Assembly: GCA_902783095.1 (NCBI GenBank)
Contig: CACZPX010000169.1
Span: 1 to 11,950 of the forward strand
Length of the DNA: 11,950 nt
Origin: an uncultured Lachnospiraceae bacterium
GTDB taxonomy: Bacteria; Bacillota; Clostridia; Lachnospirales; Lachnospiraceae
Reading direction: 5' to 3'
In this document: one piece after another, positions 1-6,532 of the stretch
How positions within the stretch are numbered: the stretch's first letter is position 1
Layout of the letters: the number at the start of each line of letters is the position of its first letter
Position numbers and translations under genes: made by a program
The notes under the pieces: generated by a model
What the model saw: only the letters and a program-made list of their open reading frames with translations
Told to the model about the DNA's origin: nothing
The model's database searches: none

Positions 1-1
1 C

Positions 2-1003
2 GGGGTCACCCTGCTCGCCAACTGGCTGTTCATTAAAAACGTGAGCACGAGCGACCTGGTCGTGAGCGTCCTCATGTTCGGGACCGGCGTCCTGATGACG
101 GCGGACCGCTGGAGCTTCCGGCAGGGCGCCATCCAGTGCTATATCGTCCTGGGGGCCCTGGGGCTGCGCGTGCTGCGCGGGTCTGTGGCAAAGATTGTGT
201 TGACCAGCAGTTCCAACTACGTGTCGGTCCTCCTGATCCTGGCCTGCGCCATCTACTACATCGGTCTGGAAAACGACGGCAGGTGCATCCACCTGCTTGA
301 CCTGATCCCCGCGGGGGCCGGCTTTGCGCTGGCGGTGTGGGCACGCGGCCGCGGCGGGATCCTGTCCTGCGGTGTGCTAGTTGCCCTGGTGTTGATCCTG
401 TATGCACGCAGTCTTACCGGGAAGAACGCCAAACGGCTGGTGATTCTGCTCTTGCTGCTGTTCACCATGGTGGCGGGCATGCTGGTTGTGGGCTTCAACC
501 CGATGGAACGGTTCTTCTCACTGGGGAAATTTGCCTCCCGCGGCGCGTCCAGCGACGACCGAATGGTGATCTGGGGCGCGTACCTATCCAAGGCGACGGA
601 GTCGCTGCCGAACTTTCTGCTTGGCGGGCCGCTGTCGGAGATCCCCATCATCATGCGCTTTGAGGGGAACTGCCACAACAGCTTTATCCAGCTGCACGCT
701 TTTAACGGCATCTTTATGTTTGTTGTGATGATCGGCTTGTTGGTGCGGTCCGGCCAGTACTATTTTCGCAGCGGCCGCTGGATCACGCTGGCGATGATGT
801 TGGTTGTCTGCCTGCGCGGCATGACGGACAAGTTTATATTCGGACAGTACGGGATGCCGCTTGTGCTCTATTTTGCCCTGTTCCCGTTTGTGGAGAGGCA
901 GAGCGGGACACAGGCCGCACCCGCGGACAATAAACGGCGGAAACCGGCGCCGGGGGCGGCAGGCCGCCGAATATGGGATGAGGAGAACGATGGAACAGAC
1001 TGA
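2..1003 (+). CDS. O-antigen polymerase/ligase-like membrane protein (Wzy/WaaL family), 5' truncated
   Basis: The reading frame is open to the left edge of the window (hydrophobic codons GVTLLANWLFIKN precede the GTG at 41), so the gene starts upstream and the GTG is probably internal. What remains is about 333 residues with several hydrophobic helices, an R-G-R-G-G turn around 343-357, an Arg-rich extracytoplasmic loop (SSDDRMVIWGAY, about 550-582) and the His-Asn-Ser-Phe motif at 674-685, which is typical of the Wzy_C/O-antigen ligase family. Family members polymerise undecaprenyl-linked repeat units or ligate glycans on the outer face of the membrane. The protein ends in a hydrophilic basic tail (about the last 36 residues). 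Its end overlaps the start of the LicD gene by 14 bases, indicating one operon. Whether it is a polymerase or a ligase cannot be told from this fragment. The family call is fairly sure; the substrate is unknown. Confidence 0.82.
   Translation, partial: GVTLLANWLFIKNVSTSDLVVSVLMFGTGVLMTADRWSFRQGAIQCYIVLGALGLRVLRGSVAKIVLTSSSNYVSVLLILACAIYYIGLENDGRCIHLLDLIPAGAGFALAVWARGRGGILSCGVLVALVLILYARSLTGKNAKRLVILLLLLFTMVAGMLVVGFNPMERFFSLGKFASRGASSDDRMVIWGAYLSKATESLPNFLLGGPLSEIPIIMRFEGNCHNSFIQLHAFNGIFMFVVMIGLLVRSGQYYFRSGRWITLAMMLVVCLRGMTDKFIFGQYGMPLVLYFALFPFVERQSGTQAAPADNKRRKPAPGAAGRRIWDEENDGTD
981..986 (+). promoter_or_regulatory. Ribosome binding site of the LicD gene
   Basis: AGGAGA lies three bases before the ATG at 990, inside the end of the upstream coding region. 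It supports 990 over the in-frame ATG at 978. Spacing is slightly short, so some doubt remains between the two starts. Confidence 0.55.
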
Positions 1004-1805
1004 AAAGCTGAAAAAACTCCATCAGGTGGAGCTGGAACTTCTGGACGAGCTCCATCGGATCTGCACCGCACATGGCTTGACCTACTTCCTGGACAGCGGG
1101 ACTGCGTTGGGAGCAGTCCGTCACAAGGGCTTTATTCCGTGGGATGACGACATGGACGTGGGAATGCCGCGAGCAGATTATGACAGGTTTATAGAACTGG
1201 CCGGGACGGAACTGAAGCCGGCGTTTTTCCTGCAGACGCATGACACGGAGCCGAATTCCTATAAGTTCTATGCCAAGCTGAGAAAGGAAGGGACTTACTA
1301 TCCCAGCAGGATATCCGCGCGGTATCGGCATCAGGGGATCGCGATCGATATCTTTCCGTTTGATGCGGCCTCCCCGGACCGGGCGGAAGCGCTGAAGATG
1401 CTGAACAGGAGCAGAAAACTCTATCGGCTGATTCGCGCGCACGCCTGCTGGCGATGGTCAAAAAGCAGCCGGAAACGGATCGCGGGGCGTCTGATGCGTA
1501 TTATTCCGGAACGTCTGCTCAGAAACCGTTACGACAGGCTCTGCCGCAGATACAATACACGGGAATCGGACGTACTGGTCTGTTACCCTTATAAAATGAC
1601 GCAGAAAAAAGACCTGTTTTTCCGAAAGGCCGACATGCTTCCGACGCAGCCGGCGGTCTTTGAGGACCGTGTCTACCGGATCATGCACGATCCGGACCGG
1701 TATCTCACCACGATGTACGGAGACTATATGAAGCTGCCGCCGGAGAACGAGCGCCGTGTAAAGATCGGTGTGATCTCCTTCGGGGAAGCGGAAGAGAAGA
1801 GCTAA
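990..1805 (+). CDS. licD: LicD-family phosphotransferase
   Basis: Encodes 271 residues if started at the ATG at 990, preceded by AGGAGA at 981-986. An in-frame ATG at 978 would add four residues; the much longer open frame back to 861 lies inside the upstream gene and is not credible. Residues 37-61 carry the LicD signature (GTALGAVRHKGFIPWDDDMD and onward), with the acidic WDDDMD cluster expected to bind metal and nucleotide, and residues 114-125 hold a second family motif (HQGIAIDIFPFD). LicD enzymes move phosphocholine, or a related phospho-group, from a CDP-activated donor to a sugar of a cell-surface glycan. The next gene encodes a plausible maker of that CDP donor. The length is normal for the family and the motifs are intact. 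The actual group transferred is not determined by the sequence; the symbol denotes the family only. Confidence 0.9.
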   Translation: MEQTEKLKKLHQVELELLDELHRICTAHGLTYFLDSGTALGAVRHKGFIPWDDDMDVGMPRADYDRFIELAGTELKPAFFLQTHDTEPNSYKFYAKLRKEGTYYPSRISARYRHQGIAIDIFPFDAASPDRAEALKMLNRSRKLYRLIRAHACWRWSKSSRKRIAGRLMRIIPERLLRNRYDRLCRRYNTRESDVLVCYPYKMTQKKDLFFRKADMLPTQPAVFEDRVYRIMHDPDRYLTTMYGDYMKLPPENERRVKIGVISFGEAEEKS

Positions 1806-1820
1806 GACTGGAGAAAAAAG

Positions 1821-2552
1821 ATGAAAGCACTGATACTGGCGGCGGGATACGGGAAACGGCTGCTGCCGATTACAGAGAAGATCCCGAAATCCATGGTGGA
1901 GATCAACGGGGTTCCGTTGCTGGTGAACACCATGGACAATCTGGCGGACAGCGGCATAGAGGAAATCGGCATCGTTGTCGGGCATATGGCGGACTGTATC
2001 CGAAGCGCGATCGGGACTTCCTGGCGGGGGATTCCGGTCACCTATTACGAGAACAGCAGATACCTTGAGACGAACAACGTGGTCTCTCTGTATCAGGCAC
2101 TTGACTTCTGCCATGGGGAGATGCTGCTGCTGGAATGTGACATCTACTGCCGAAAGGATCTGATCGAGATCCTGAGGAACAGCGAAGGCGACTGCGCCAT
2201 TCTGACAAGCCCCTTTGATCCCGTTACGATGGACGGAACGATCATTCGAACAGGAAAGGACGGCGTGCAGGAGCTGATCCTCGGAAAGTGGCAGCGCCCC
2301 GGCGAAGATTATACGGATGCGAAAAAGACGGTGAACATGTACCGCTTCTCGGCGTCGTTTGCTGAAAGATACATGCAGCTGATCCGGTGGTATGTGGAAA
2401 ACATGGGGGAGAACAGCTACTACGAGAAAGTGCTCGGCAGTATGATGTACCTGCGTGAATGCGACATTCGGGTGGTGGAAGTGCCGGCTTCTGCCTGGTG
2501 TGAGATCGATGACGCGGATGATATCCGGCGGGCGGAACACTGGTTTGACTGA
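1821..2552 (+). CDS. LicC/PntC-like CTP:phosphocholine or phosphonate cytidylyltransferase
   Basis: A 243-residue nucleotidyltransferase. The N-terminal LAAGYGKRL (6-14) with Lys23 is the nucleotide-binding signature of the sugar-nucleotidyltransferase fold, and Asp107 in LLECDIY is the expected metal ligand. Residues 137-140 (MDGT), 169-177 (KTVNMYRFS), 200-205 (YYEKVL) and 228-231 (EIDD) resemble the group of cytidylyltransferases that includes LicC (choline-phosphate) and PntC (2-aminoethylphosphonate). The start is supported by TGGAGA eight bases upstream, and the gene follows licD by 15 bases. The pair would make a CDP-linked headgroup and transfer its phospho part to a glycan. No choline kinase, choline transporter or PEP mutase is in the window, so the substrate could be choline phosphate, a phosphonate or something else. 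The enzyme class is confident; the substrate is open. Confidence 0.82.
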   Translation: MKALILAAGYGKRLLPITEKIPKSMVEINGVPLLVNTMDNLADSGIEEIGIVVGHMADCIRSAIGTSWRGIPVTYYENSRYLETNNVVSLYQALDFCHGEMLLLECDIYCRKDLIEILRNSEGDCAILTSPFDPVTMDGTIIRTGKDGVQELILGKWQRPGEDYTDAKKTVNMYRFSASFAERYMQLIRWYVENMGENSYYEKVLGSMMYLRECDIRVVEVPASAWCEIDDADDIRRAEHWFD

Positions 2553-2564
2553 CGGACGGAAGGC

Positions 2565-2570
2565 GGAGGA
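2565..2570 (+). promoter_or_regulatory. Ribosome binding site deciding the GTG start of the acetyltransferase
   Basis: GGAGGA at seven bases from the GTG at 2578. It lies 12 bases after the upstream stop codon, which argues against the longer frame that begins at 2455 inside the cytidylyltransferase gene. Confidence 0.65.
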
Positions 2571-2577
2571 GTACGGA

Positions 2578-3192
2578 GTGCAGATTCGGATCATGAAACA
2601 GCCCGATTGGATCGGGGACGATCAGATCGCGGCACTGCTGCATGCGGTACACCGCACGACCGCTCAGGCGGGAATGTTTTTTTCTGCCGGCGAGGACGGG
2701 GCGGAAGCGCTGCGAAAACGTCTGGGAGATAACGGCTGCTTCTTTGTGGCGGTCGACGAGGAGGACCGGCTTGCCGGCGTTGCGGGGATTGCTTTTTATC
2801 CTTCCTGCAGCGGCTGGTACGGAAAGGGCCGGCCATGTGCGGAGATCAAGCTGGTCGGCGTGGATGAGGCCTACCGGCAGCAGGGTATCAGCAACAGACT
2901 GTATGAGGAGGTCTGTGCCTACGGGTTTCAGTCGGTGGAGCTGATGATTATGACGACGGCGGAAAACAACCGCGTGGTGGTCGAGGCAAACAGCCGTCAC
3001 GGCTGGACGCCGGTCGATTTTAAGAGTTTTAAAAGGACAAATTACTACTCTGTGGTCATGGCCAGGTGGAAGGAGGGCTGCCCCTTCGGCAGACTGTCCT
3101 GCAGGCTGCGGTTCCTGCTGCAGAAAATGCGGACCAGACTGATTTACAGAGCAGACGGAAAGGTGAGACGGGGACTGTCGGTCTTTCGGTAG
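2578..3192 (+). CDS. GNAT-family N-acetyltransferase
   Basis: Encodes 204 residues from a GTG start at 2578, chosen because GGAGGA sits seven bases upstream at 2565-2570 and just after the stop of the preceding gene; an in-frame ATG at 2593 is the alternative. The core matches the GNAT fold: a beta strand LAGVAGIAFY (66-73 region), then EIKLVGVDEAYRQQGISNRLYEEV (89-112) in which Q101-Q-G-I-S is the acetyl-CoA pyrophosphate-binding loop (R/Q-x-x-G-x-G/A type), followed by LMIMTTAENN (122-131). The C-terminal 35 residues are basic and may contact the membrane or a polyanion. In this context it could acetylate an amino sugar of the repeat unit or a nucleotide sugar, but nothing shows the substrate. 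A small-molecule or protein acetylase recruited to the operon is also possible. Confidence 0.78.
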   Translation: MQIRIMKQPDWIGDDQIAALLHAVHRTTAQAGMFFSAGEDGAEALRKRLGDNGCFFVAVDEEDRLAGVAGIAFYPSCSGWYGKGRPCAEIKLVGVDEAYRQQGISNRLYEEVCAYGFQSVELMIMTTAENNRVVVEANSRHGWTPVDFKSFKRTNYYSVVMARWKEGCPFGRLSCRLRFLLQKMRTRLIYRADGKVRRGLSVFR

Positions 3193-3207
3193 ACCCCCGG
3201 CAGAGGG

Positions 3208-4773
3208 ATGGCAAAGCAGAAGTCCAGAACACAGAATGCGATCATCAATATTGCCGCCAGCCTGGGAGGGAAGGTGCTGTCTACGATCCTGACCTTCGTG
3301 GTGCGGACAGTATTCATTCATATACTCGGAAAGCAGTATCTGGGTATAAACGGTCTGTTTTCCGACATTCTGACGATGCTGTCGCTTACGGAACTCGGGA
3401 TCGACACCGCGCTGAACTTCCAGTTGTATAAGCCGCTGGCAGAGGGGGATGATAAGCGGGTCCGCATCCTGATCAAGTTTTACCGGCAGGCTTACCGGGT
3501 GATCGGGTGTGTGATCATGGTGATCGGCCTGTGCCTGATCCCGCTGCTTCCGGTGCTGATCAAGGACTATGAGTCCCTTGCCGCGCTGCAGATCAACGCG
3601 GTACTGATCTTTGTCCTGTTCCTGCTGCAGAGCGTATCTTCCTATCTGTTCTTCGCCTATCGAAGCGTCGTGATGAAGGCGAACCAGAAGAAGTACGTGC
3701 TGGATATCGCCGATTACGCTGTCACGCTTTTGACGAGCATCGCACAGATCATCGTACTGGTCACGACGCGGAGCTTTGTCCTGTTTACGGCGATTGTGAT
3801 CCTGTTCAACATTCTGAAGAATTTTGTGAACGGAGAGATTGCCAGAAGATATTATCCGCAGTTCTTTGTCCGGGAACCTGACAGTCTTAGACGTGACGAG
3901 GTTATCGGCCTGTTTAAGGACTGCGGCGCGCTGTTCGTCTACAAACTGAATAATGTTGTGCTGAAGGCCACGGACAATCTGGTGCTCAGCACGTTCCTGG
4001 GTCTGGCGGCGGTAGGACTCTACTCCAATTACCTGCTGTTTTATACCAGCATTAAGAGTTTCCTGAACCAGATCTACAATTCCGTCAAAGCGAGCATGGG
4101 GAACCTGTTCGCTACCGGAGAAGTGGAAAAAAAATACCGCTTTTTCCAGGTGATGAATTACCTTACCATGATCCTGTACGGTACGGCCGGCGTCGGTATC
4201 GCGATATGCGGCAACGAGCTGATCAGCGTATGGATCGGAGAGGAGTATGTGATCCCGCAGCCGTTTCCCCTGCTGATCGGGATCGAGATCCTGTTCCACG
4301 GGCTGAAGCAGAATCTGGGACAGATCCGCCATGTGAGCGGGATCTTTCGGAAGATGTGGTTTCGCCCGGTCATGGGCATACTGATCAATATCGCGGTGTC
4401 CGTGGCGCTGGTGCAGGTATGGGGAATATACGGTGTGATCACCGGAACGATCCTGTCGGATCTTCTGACCAACTTCCTGGTCGATCCGGTCGTCATTCAC
4501 CGGTACAGCTTTGACAATTACCGCCCCGTCAGCGAATATTATAAGAGAAATCTCTGCTATATCGTGATCCTTGCTGCCGCCTACGGCGTCAATCTGCTGT
4601 TGAGCACGTATGTTCTGACGGGGCACAGATGGATATCGGTCATCGCGCACATTCTCTTTGTGATGGTGACGGTTCCGGGCTTTTATGCGCTCTGCTTTTA
4701 CCGGTCGCAGGAATTCCGGTATCTGTTCGGCATTGTAAAAAGGATCGGACGCAAAATAAGGAAGAGATTATAA
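3208..4773 (+). CDS. Wzx-type polysaccharide flippase (MOP superfamily), first of two
   Basis: A 521-residue, very hydrophobic protein with roughly 12-14 membrane segments. Its N-terminus (basic residues, then AIINIAASLGGKVLSTILTF and a YLGINGLFSDIL segment) is typical of a group of lipopolysaccharide/teichoic-type exporters in Bacillota. Such proteins flip undecaprenyl-diphosphate-linked oligosaccharides across the membrane for polymerisation outside. The ATG at 3208 is the first possible start after the upstream in-frame stop at 3190-3192; only a poor purine stretch (AGAGGG) touches it, so translation may be coupled to the acetyltransferase gene. The C-terminus is short and basic (KRIGRKIRKRL). 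It most likely works with the polymerase-like protein at the left edge. The family is sure; the cargo is unknown. Confidence 0.88.
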   Translation: MAKQKSRTQNAIINIAASLGGKVLSTILTFVVRTVFIHILGKQYLGINGLFSDILTMLSLTELGIDTALNFQLYKPLAEGDDKRVRILIKFYRQAYRVIGCVIMVIGLCLIPLLPVLIKDYESLAALQINAVLIFVLFLLQSVSSYLFFAYRSVVMKANQKKYVLDIADYAVTLLTSIAQIIVLVTTRSFVLFTAIVILFNILKNFVNGEIARRYYPQFFVREPDSLRRDEVIGLFKDCGALFVYKLNNVVLKATDNLVLSTFLGLAAVGLYSNYLLFYTSIKSFLNQIYNSVKASMGNLFATGEVEKKYRFFQVMNYLTMILYGTAGVGIAICGNELISVWIGEEYVIPQPFPLLIGIEILFHGLKQNLGQIRHVSGIFRKMWFRPVMGILINIAVSVALVQVWGIYGVITGTILSDLLTNFLVDPVVIHRYSFDNYRPVSEYYKRNLCYIVILAAAYGVNLLLSTYVLTGHRWISVIAHILFVMVTVPGFYALCFYRSQEFRYLFGIVKRIGRKIRKRL

Positions 4774-4822
4774 CGACCAAAATATACGCTGTAAACAAAA
4801 CGCACAACGAGGAGGAGCAATC
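4774..4822 (+). promoter_or_regulatory. AT-rich gap between the first flippase and neuB-like gene
   Basis: This 49-base gap is richer in A/T than its surroundings and ends in a strong ribosome binding site (GAGGAGGAG, 4809-4816). A TATAAC at 4769-4774 resembles a -10 box, but there is no convincing -35 element 16-18 bases before it. It is the most likely place for an internal promoter for the nonulosonate module, but only weakly supported. Confidence 0.25.
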
Positions 4823-5692
4823 ATGTATCAGAAACCGTTTGTAATCGCAGAAGCAGGCTGCAACCACAAGGGGCAGATGGAGATCGCGAAAGACCTGATC
4901 GATACCGCCGCTCACTATTGCAAGGCAGACGCCATCAAGTTTCAGAAGCGCTGCCCCAAGGAACTTTTAACGCCCGAACAGTATAACGCGCCGCATCCCA
5001 ACCCGGCCAATTCCTACGGCCCGACCTACGGCGCGCACCGTGAATTCCTGGAGTTTGACGTGGACCAGCACGCACAGTTAAAGAAGTGGTGCGAAGAGGC
5101 CGGCATCATCTATTCCACCTCCGTGTGGGATCTGACGAGCGCCAAGGAGATCGCGTCGCTGCATCCGCAGTTTATCAAGATTCCGTCCGCCTGCAACACC
5201 CACTTCGAGATGCTGCAGTGGCTCTGCGACAACTATGAGGGCGAGATCCAGCTGTCCTTCGGCATGACCACCCATGAGGAGGAGGAACAGGTGGTGCAGC
5301 TGTTCGAAAAGAACGGCCGCGCAAAGGACCTGATCCTGTACAACTGCACCTCCGGTTACCCGGTACCCTACAAGGACGTCTGCCTGCTGGAACTTTCCCG
5401 TATGCGCGAGCAGTATGAGGGCCGCGTTAAGGCCATCGGTTTCTCCGGCCATCATCTGGGCATCGCCGTGGATATTGCCGCCTATACGCTCGGCGCGCAG
5501 TTTATCGAGCGGCACTATACGCTGGACCGCACCTGGAAGGGCACGGACCACGCTGCCAGCCTGGAGCCCGACGGCGTATGGCGCCTGGTGCGCGAACTGA
5601 ACAACGTCTATCAGGCGCTCACCTACAAGGAGCAGGAGATCCTGCCCATCGAGCAGGTGCAGCGCGACAAGCTGAAATACAGAAAGCACTGA
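4823..5692 (+). CDS. NeuB-family nonulosonic acid synthase, short form without SAF domain
   Basis: A 289-residue TIM-barrel synthase that condenses PEP with an aldose to give a nine-carbon (or similar) 3-deoxy-2-keto acid. Family signatures: EAGCNHKG (10-17), KFQ (39-41), KIPSACN (119-125), YNCTSGYPVPYKDV (173-186), IGFSGHHLG (205-213), and ERHYTLDR (229-236) with His231 at the metal-binding position known from Neu5Ac synthase. Typical Neu5Ac synthases are about 340 residues and end in an antifreeze-like SAF domain; this one stops after the barrel. The stretch after Lys119 reads IPSACN where Neu5Ac synthases usually have IGSGE, so the sugar pocket differs. An AGGAGG-type site (4809-4816) fixes the ATG. 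The next gene is an isomerase-like cupin and a CMP-synthetase/phosphatase fusion lies downstream, suggesting a phosphorylated substrate such as Man-6-P (KDN-9-P synthase role, inferred). Confidence 0.88.
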   Translation: MYQKPFVIAEAGCNHKGQMEIAKDLIDTAAHYCKADAIKFQKRCPKELLTPEQYNAPHPNPANSYGPTYGAHREFLEFDVDQHAQLKKWCEEAGIIYSTSVWDLTSAKEIASLHPQFIKIPSACNTHFEMLQWLCDNYEGEIQLSFGMTTHEEEEQVVQLFEKNGRAKDLILYNCTSGYPVPYKDVCLLELSRMREQYEGRVKAIGFSGHHLGIAVDIAAYTLGAQFIERHYTLDRTWKGTDHAASLEPDGVWRLVRELNNVYQALTYKEQEILPIEQVQRDKLKYRKH

Positions 5693-5711
5693 CGGAAACG
5701 AAGCGGAAAAC

Positions 5712-5735
5712 GCCGGGCGAAGACGCTGTTCCGGC
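5712..5735 (+). other. Possible RNA hairpin between synthase and cupin genes
   Basis: In the 60-base gap after the synthase gene, GCCGG (5712-5716) can pair with CCGGC (5731-5735), and GCG (5717-5719) with CGC (5724-5726) across an AAGA loop, leaving TGTT bulged. No T-run follows, so it is not a terminator. It could be chance in GC-rich DNA or an RNA-stability element. Confidence 0.25.
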
Positions 5736-5752
5736 AGAATAGGAGAAGAGCG

Positions 5753-6508
5753 GTGAAAGACTTTACGGGATTTACGGTACCGGTCACCATGCGGGTGATC
5801 GACGCCTTAAAGCGGATCGACGCCAACCGGCAGGGCTTTGTGATCGTCACGGACGCGGAGCGGCATGTGCTGGGCGTCCTGACGGACGGCGACGTGCGGC
5901 GCGGCCTGATCCGCGGTTTTTCGGAGGATGCCCGCGTAGCGGATATCTATACCAGAAATGCCAGAAAGGTCGCGGTTTCGGACGGCTTTGAGGCCGTGGT
6001 GGAGCTGTTCAAGAACCAGAGCATCAAGTTCCTGCCCGTGGTGGACGGGGACGGCGTACTGGTGAACATCATCACCAAGAGTCAGATGCACGCCTTGCTT
6101 CTGATGGACATCCACGCGGATCTGACCTACGATTTTGAAACGCTCGACACGGGCGTGGTGGATACTGAGATCTTCCCGCGGCCGTGGGGCTTTTACAAGA
6201 CGACGGTACTGAACGATTATTACCAGTCCAAGGTGATCAGCGTCAAGCCGGGCGGACAGCTGTCCCTGCAGTCGCACAATCACCGCGAGGAGCACTGGAT
6301 CGTTGTCCACGGCACCGGCGAGGTGCGTCTGGACGATTCCGTACTGCAGGTGCGCACGGGCAGTTCCGTCTTTATCCCCAAGGGGGCGAAGCACCGCCTG
6401 AAAAACCTGGATGAGAAGGAAAACCTGATCATCAGCGAGGTGCAGATCGGCGACTATCTGGGCGAGGATGACATCATCCGGTACGAGGATATCTACGGCA
6501 GGGTCTGA
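5753..6508 (+). CDS. CBS-pair fused to mannose-6-phosphate isomerase type II cupin
   Basis: Encodes 251 residues from a GTG start with AGGAGA six bases upstream (5741-5746). Residues about 10-56 and 63-115 form two CBS motifs (VLTDGDVRRGLI at 42-53; KFLPVVDGDGVLVNIITKSQM at 92-112), a module that usually binds adenine nucleotides and regulates a partner domain. Residues 141-251 are a cupin closely resembling the C-terminal isomerase domain of ManC: PRPWGFYK (142-149), the metal-binding QSHNHREEHW (173-182; His175, His177, Glu180/His181), FIPKGAKHR with His214, and the terminal GEDDIIRYEDIYGR (237-250). The nucleotidyltransferase half of ManC is missing, replaced by the CBS pair. It probably interconverts Fru-6-P and Man-6-P, feeding the preceding synthase under nucleotide control. 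This is inferred; a different sugar phosphate or a purely regulatory role is possible. Confidence 0.83.
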   Translation: MKDFTGFTVPVTMRVIDALKRIDANRQGFVIVTDAERHVLGVLTDGDVRRGLIRGFSEDARVADIYTRNARKVAVSDGFEAVVELFKNQSIKFLPVVDGDGVLVNIITKSQMHALLLMDIHADLTYDFETLDTGVVDTEIFPRPWGFYKTTVLNDYYQSKVISVKPGGQLSLQSHNHREEHWIVVHGTGEVRLDDSVLQVRTGSSVFIPKGAKHRLKNLDEKENLIISEVQIGDYLGEDDIIRYEDIYGRV

Positions 6509-6532
6509 CCGGTTTTATCAGGGAAGGACTGC

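Noticed and set aside
861..989. N-terminal extension of the LicD protein
   Set aside because: It would overlap the upstream gene by over 140 bases, has no ribosome binding site and encodes Arg/Gly-rich residues not seen in LicD proteins; AGGAGA before 990 marks a better start.
1458..2594. Minus-strand open frame of 378 codons
   Set aside because: Antisense to licD and the cytidylyltransferase gene, both with full family motifs; no family resemblance on the minus strand.
2242..4650. Very long open frame (802 codons) on the minus strand
   Set aside because: It lies antisense to the cytidylyltransferase, acetyltransferase and flippase genes. Its product is rich in His, Gln, Asp and Arg with no fold-like pattern, as expected from reverse-complemented Leu/Ile/Val codons in GC-rich DNA.
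4733..4774. Possible sigma-A promoter (TTGTAA at 4733 and TATAAC at 4769)
   Set aside because: The spacing between the two boxes is about 30 bases, far from the usual 16-18, and no better -35 box was found.
5712..5735. Hairpin as a terminator after the synthase gene
   Set aside because: No T-run follows the stem and the next gene belongs to the same pathway.
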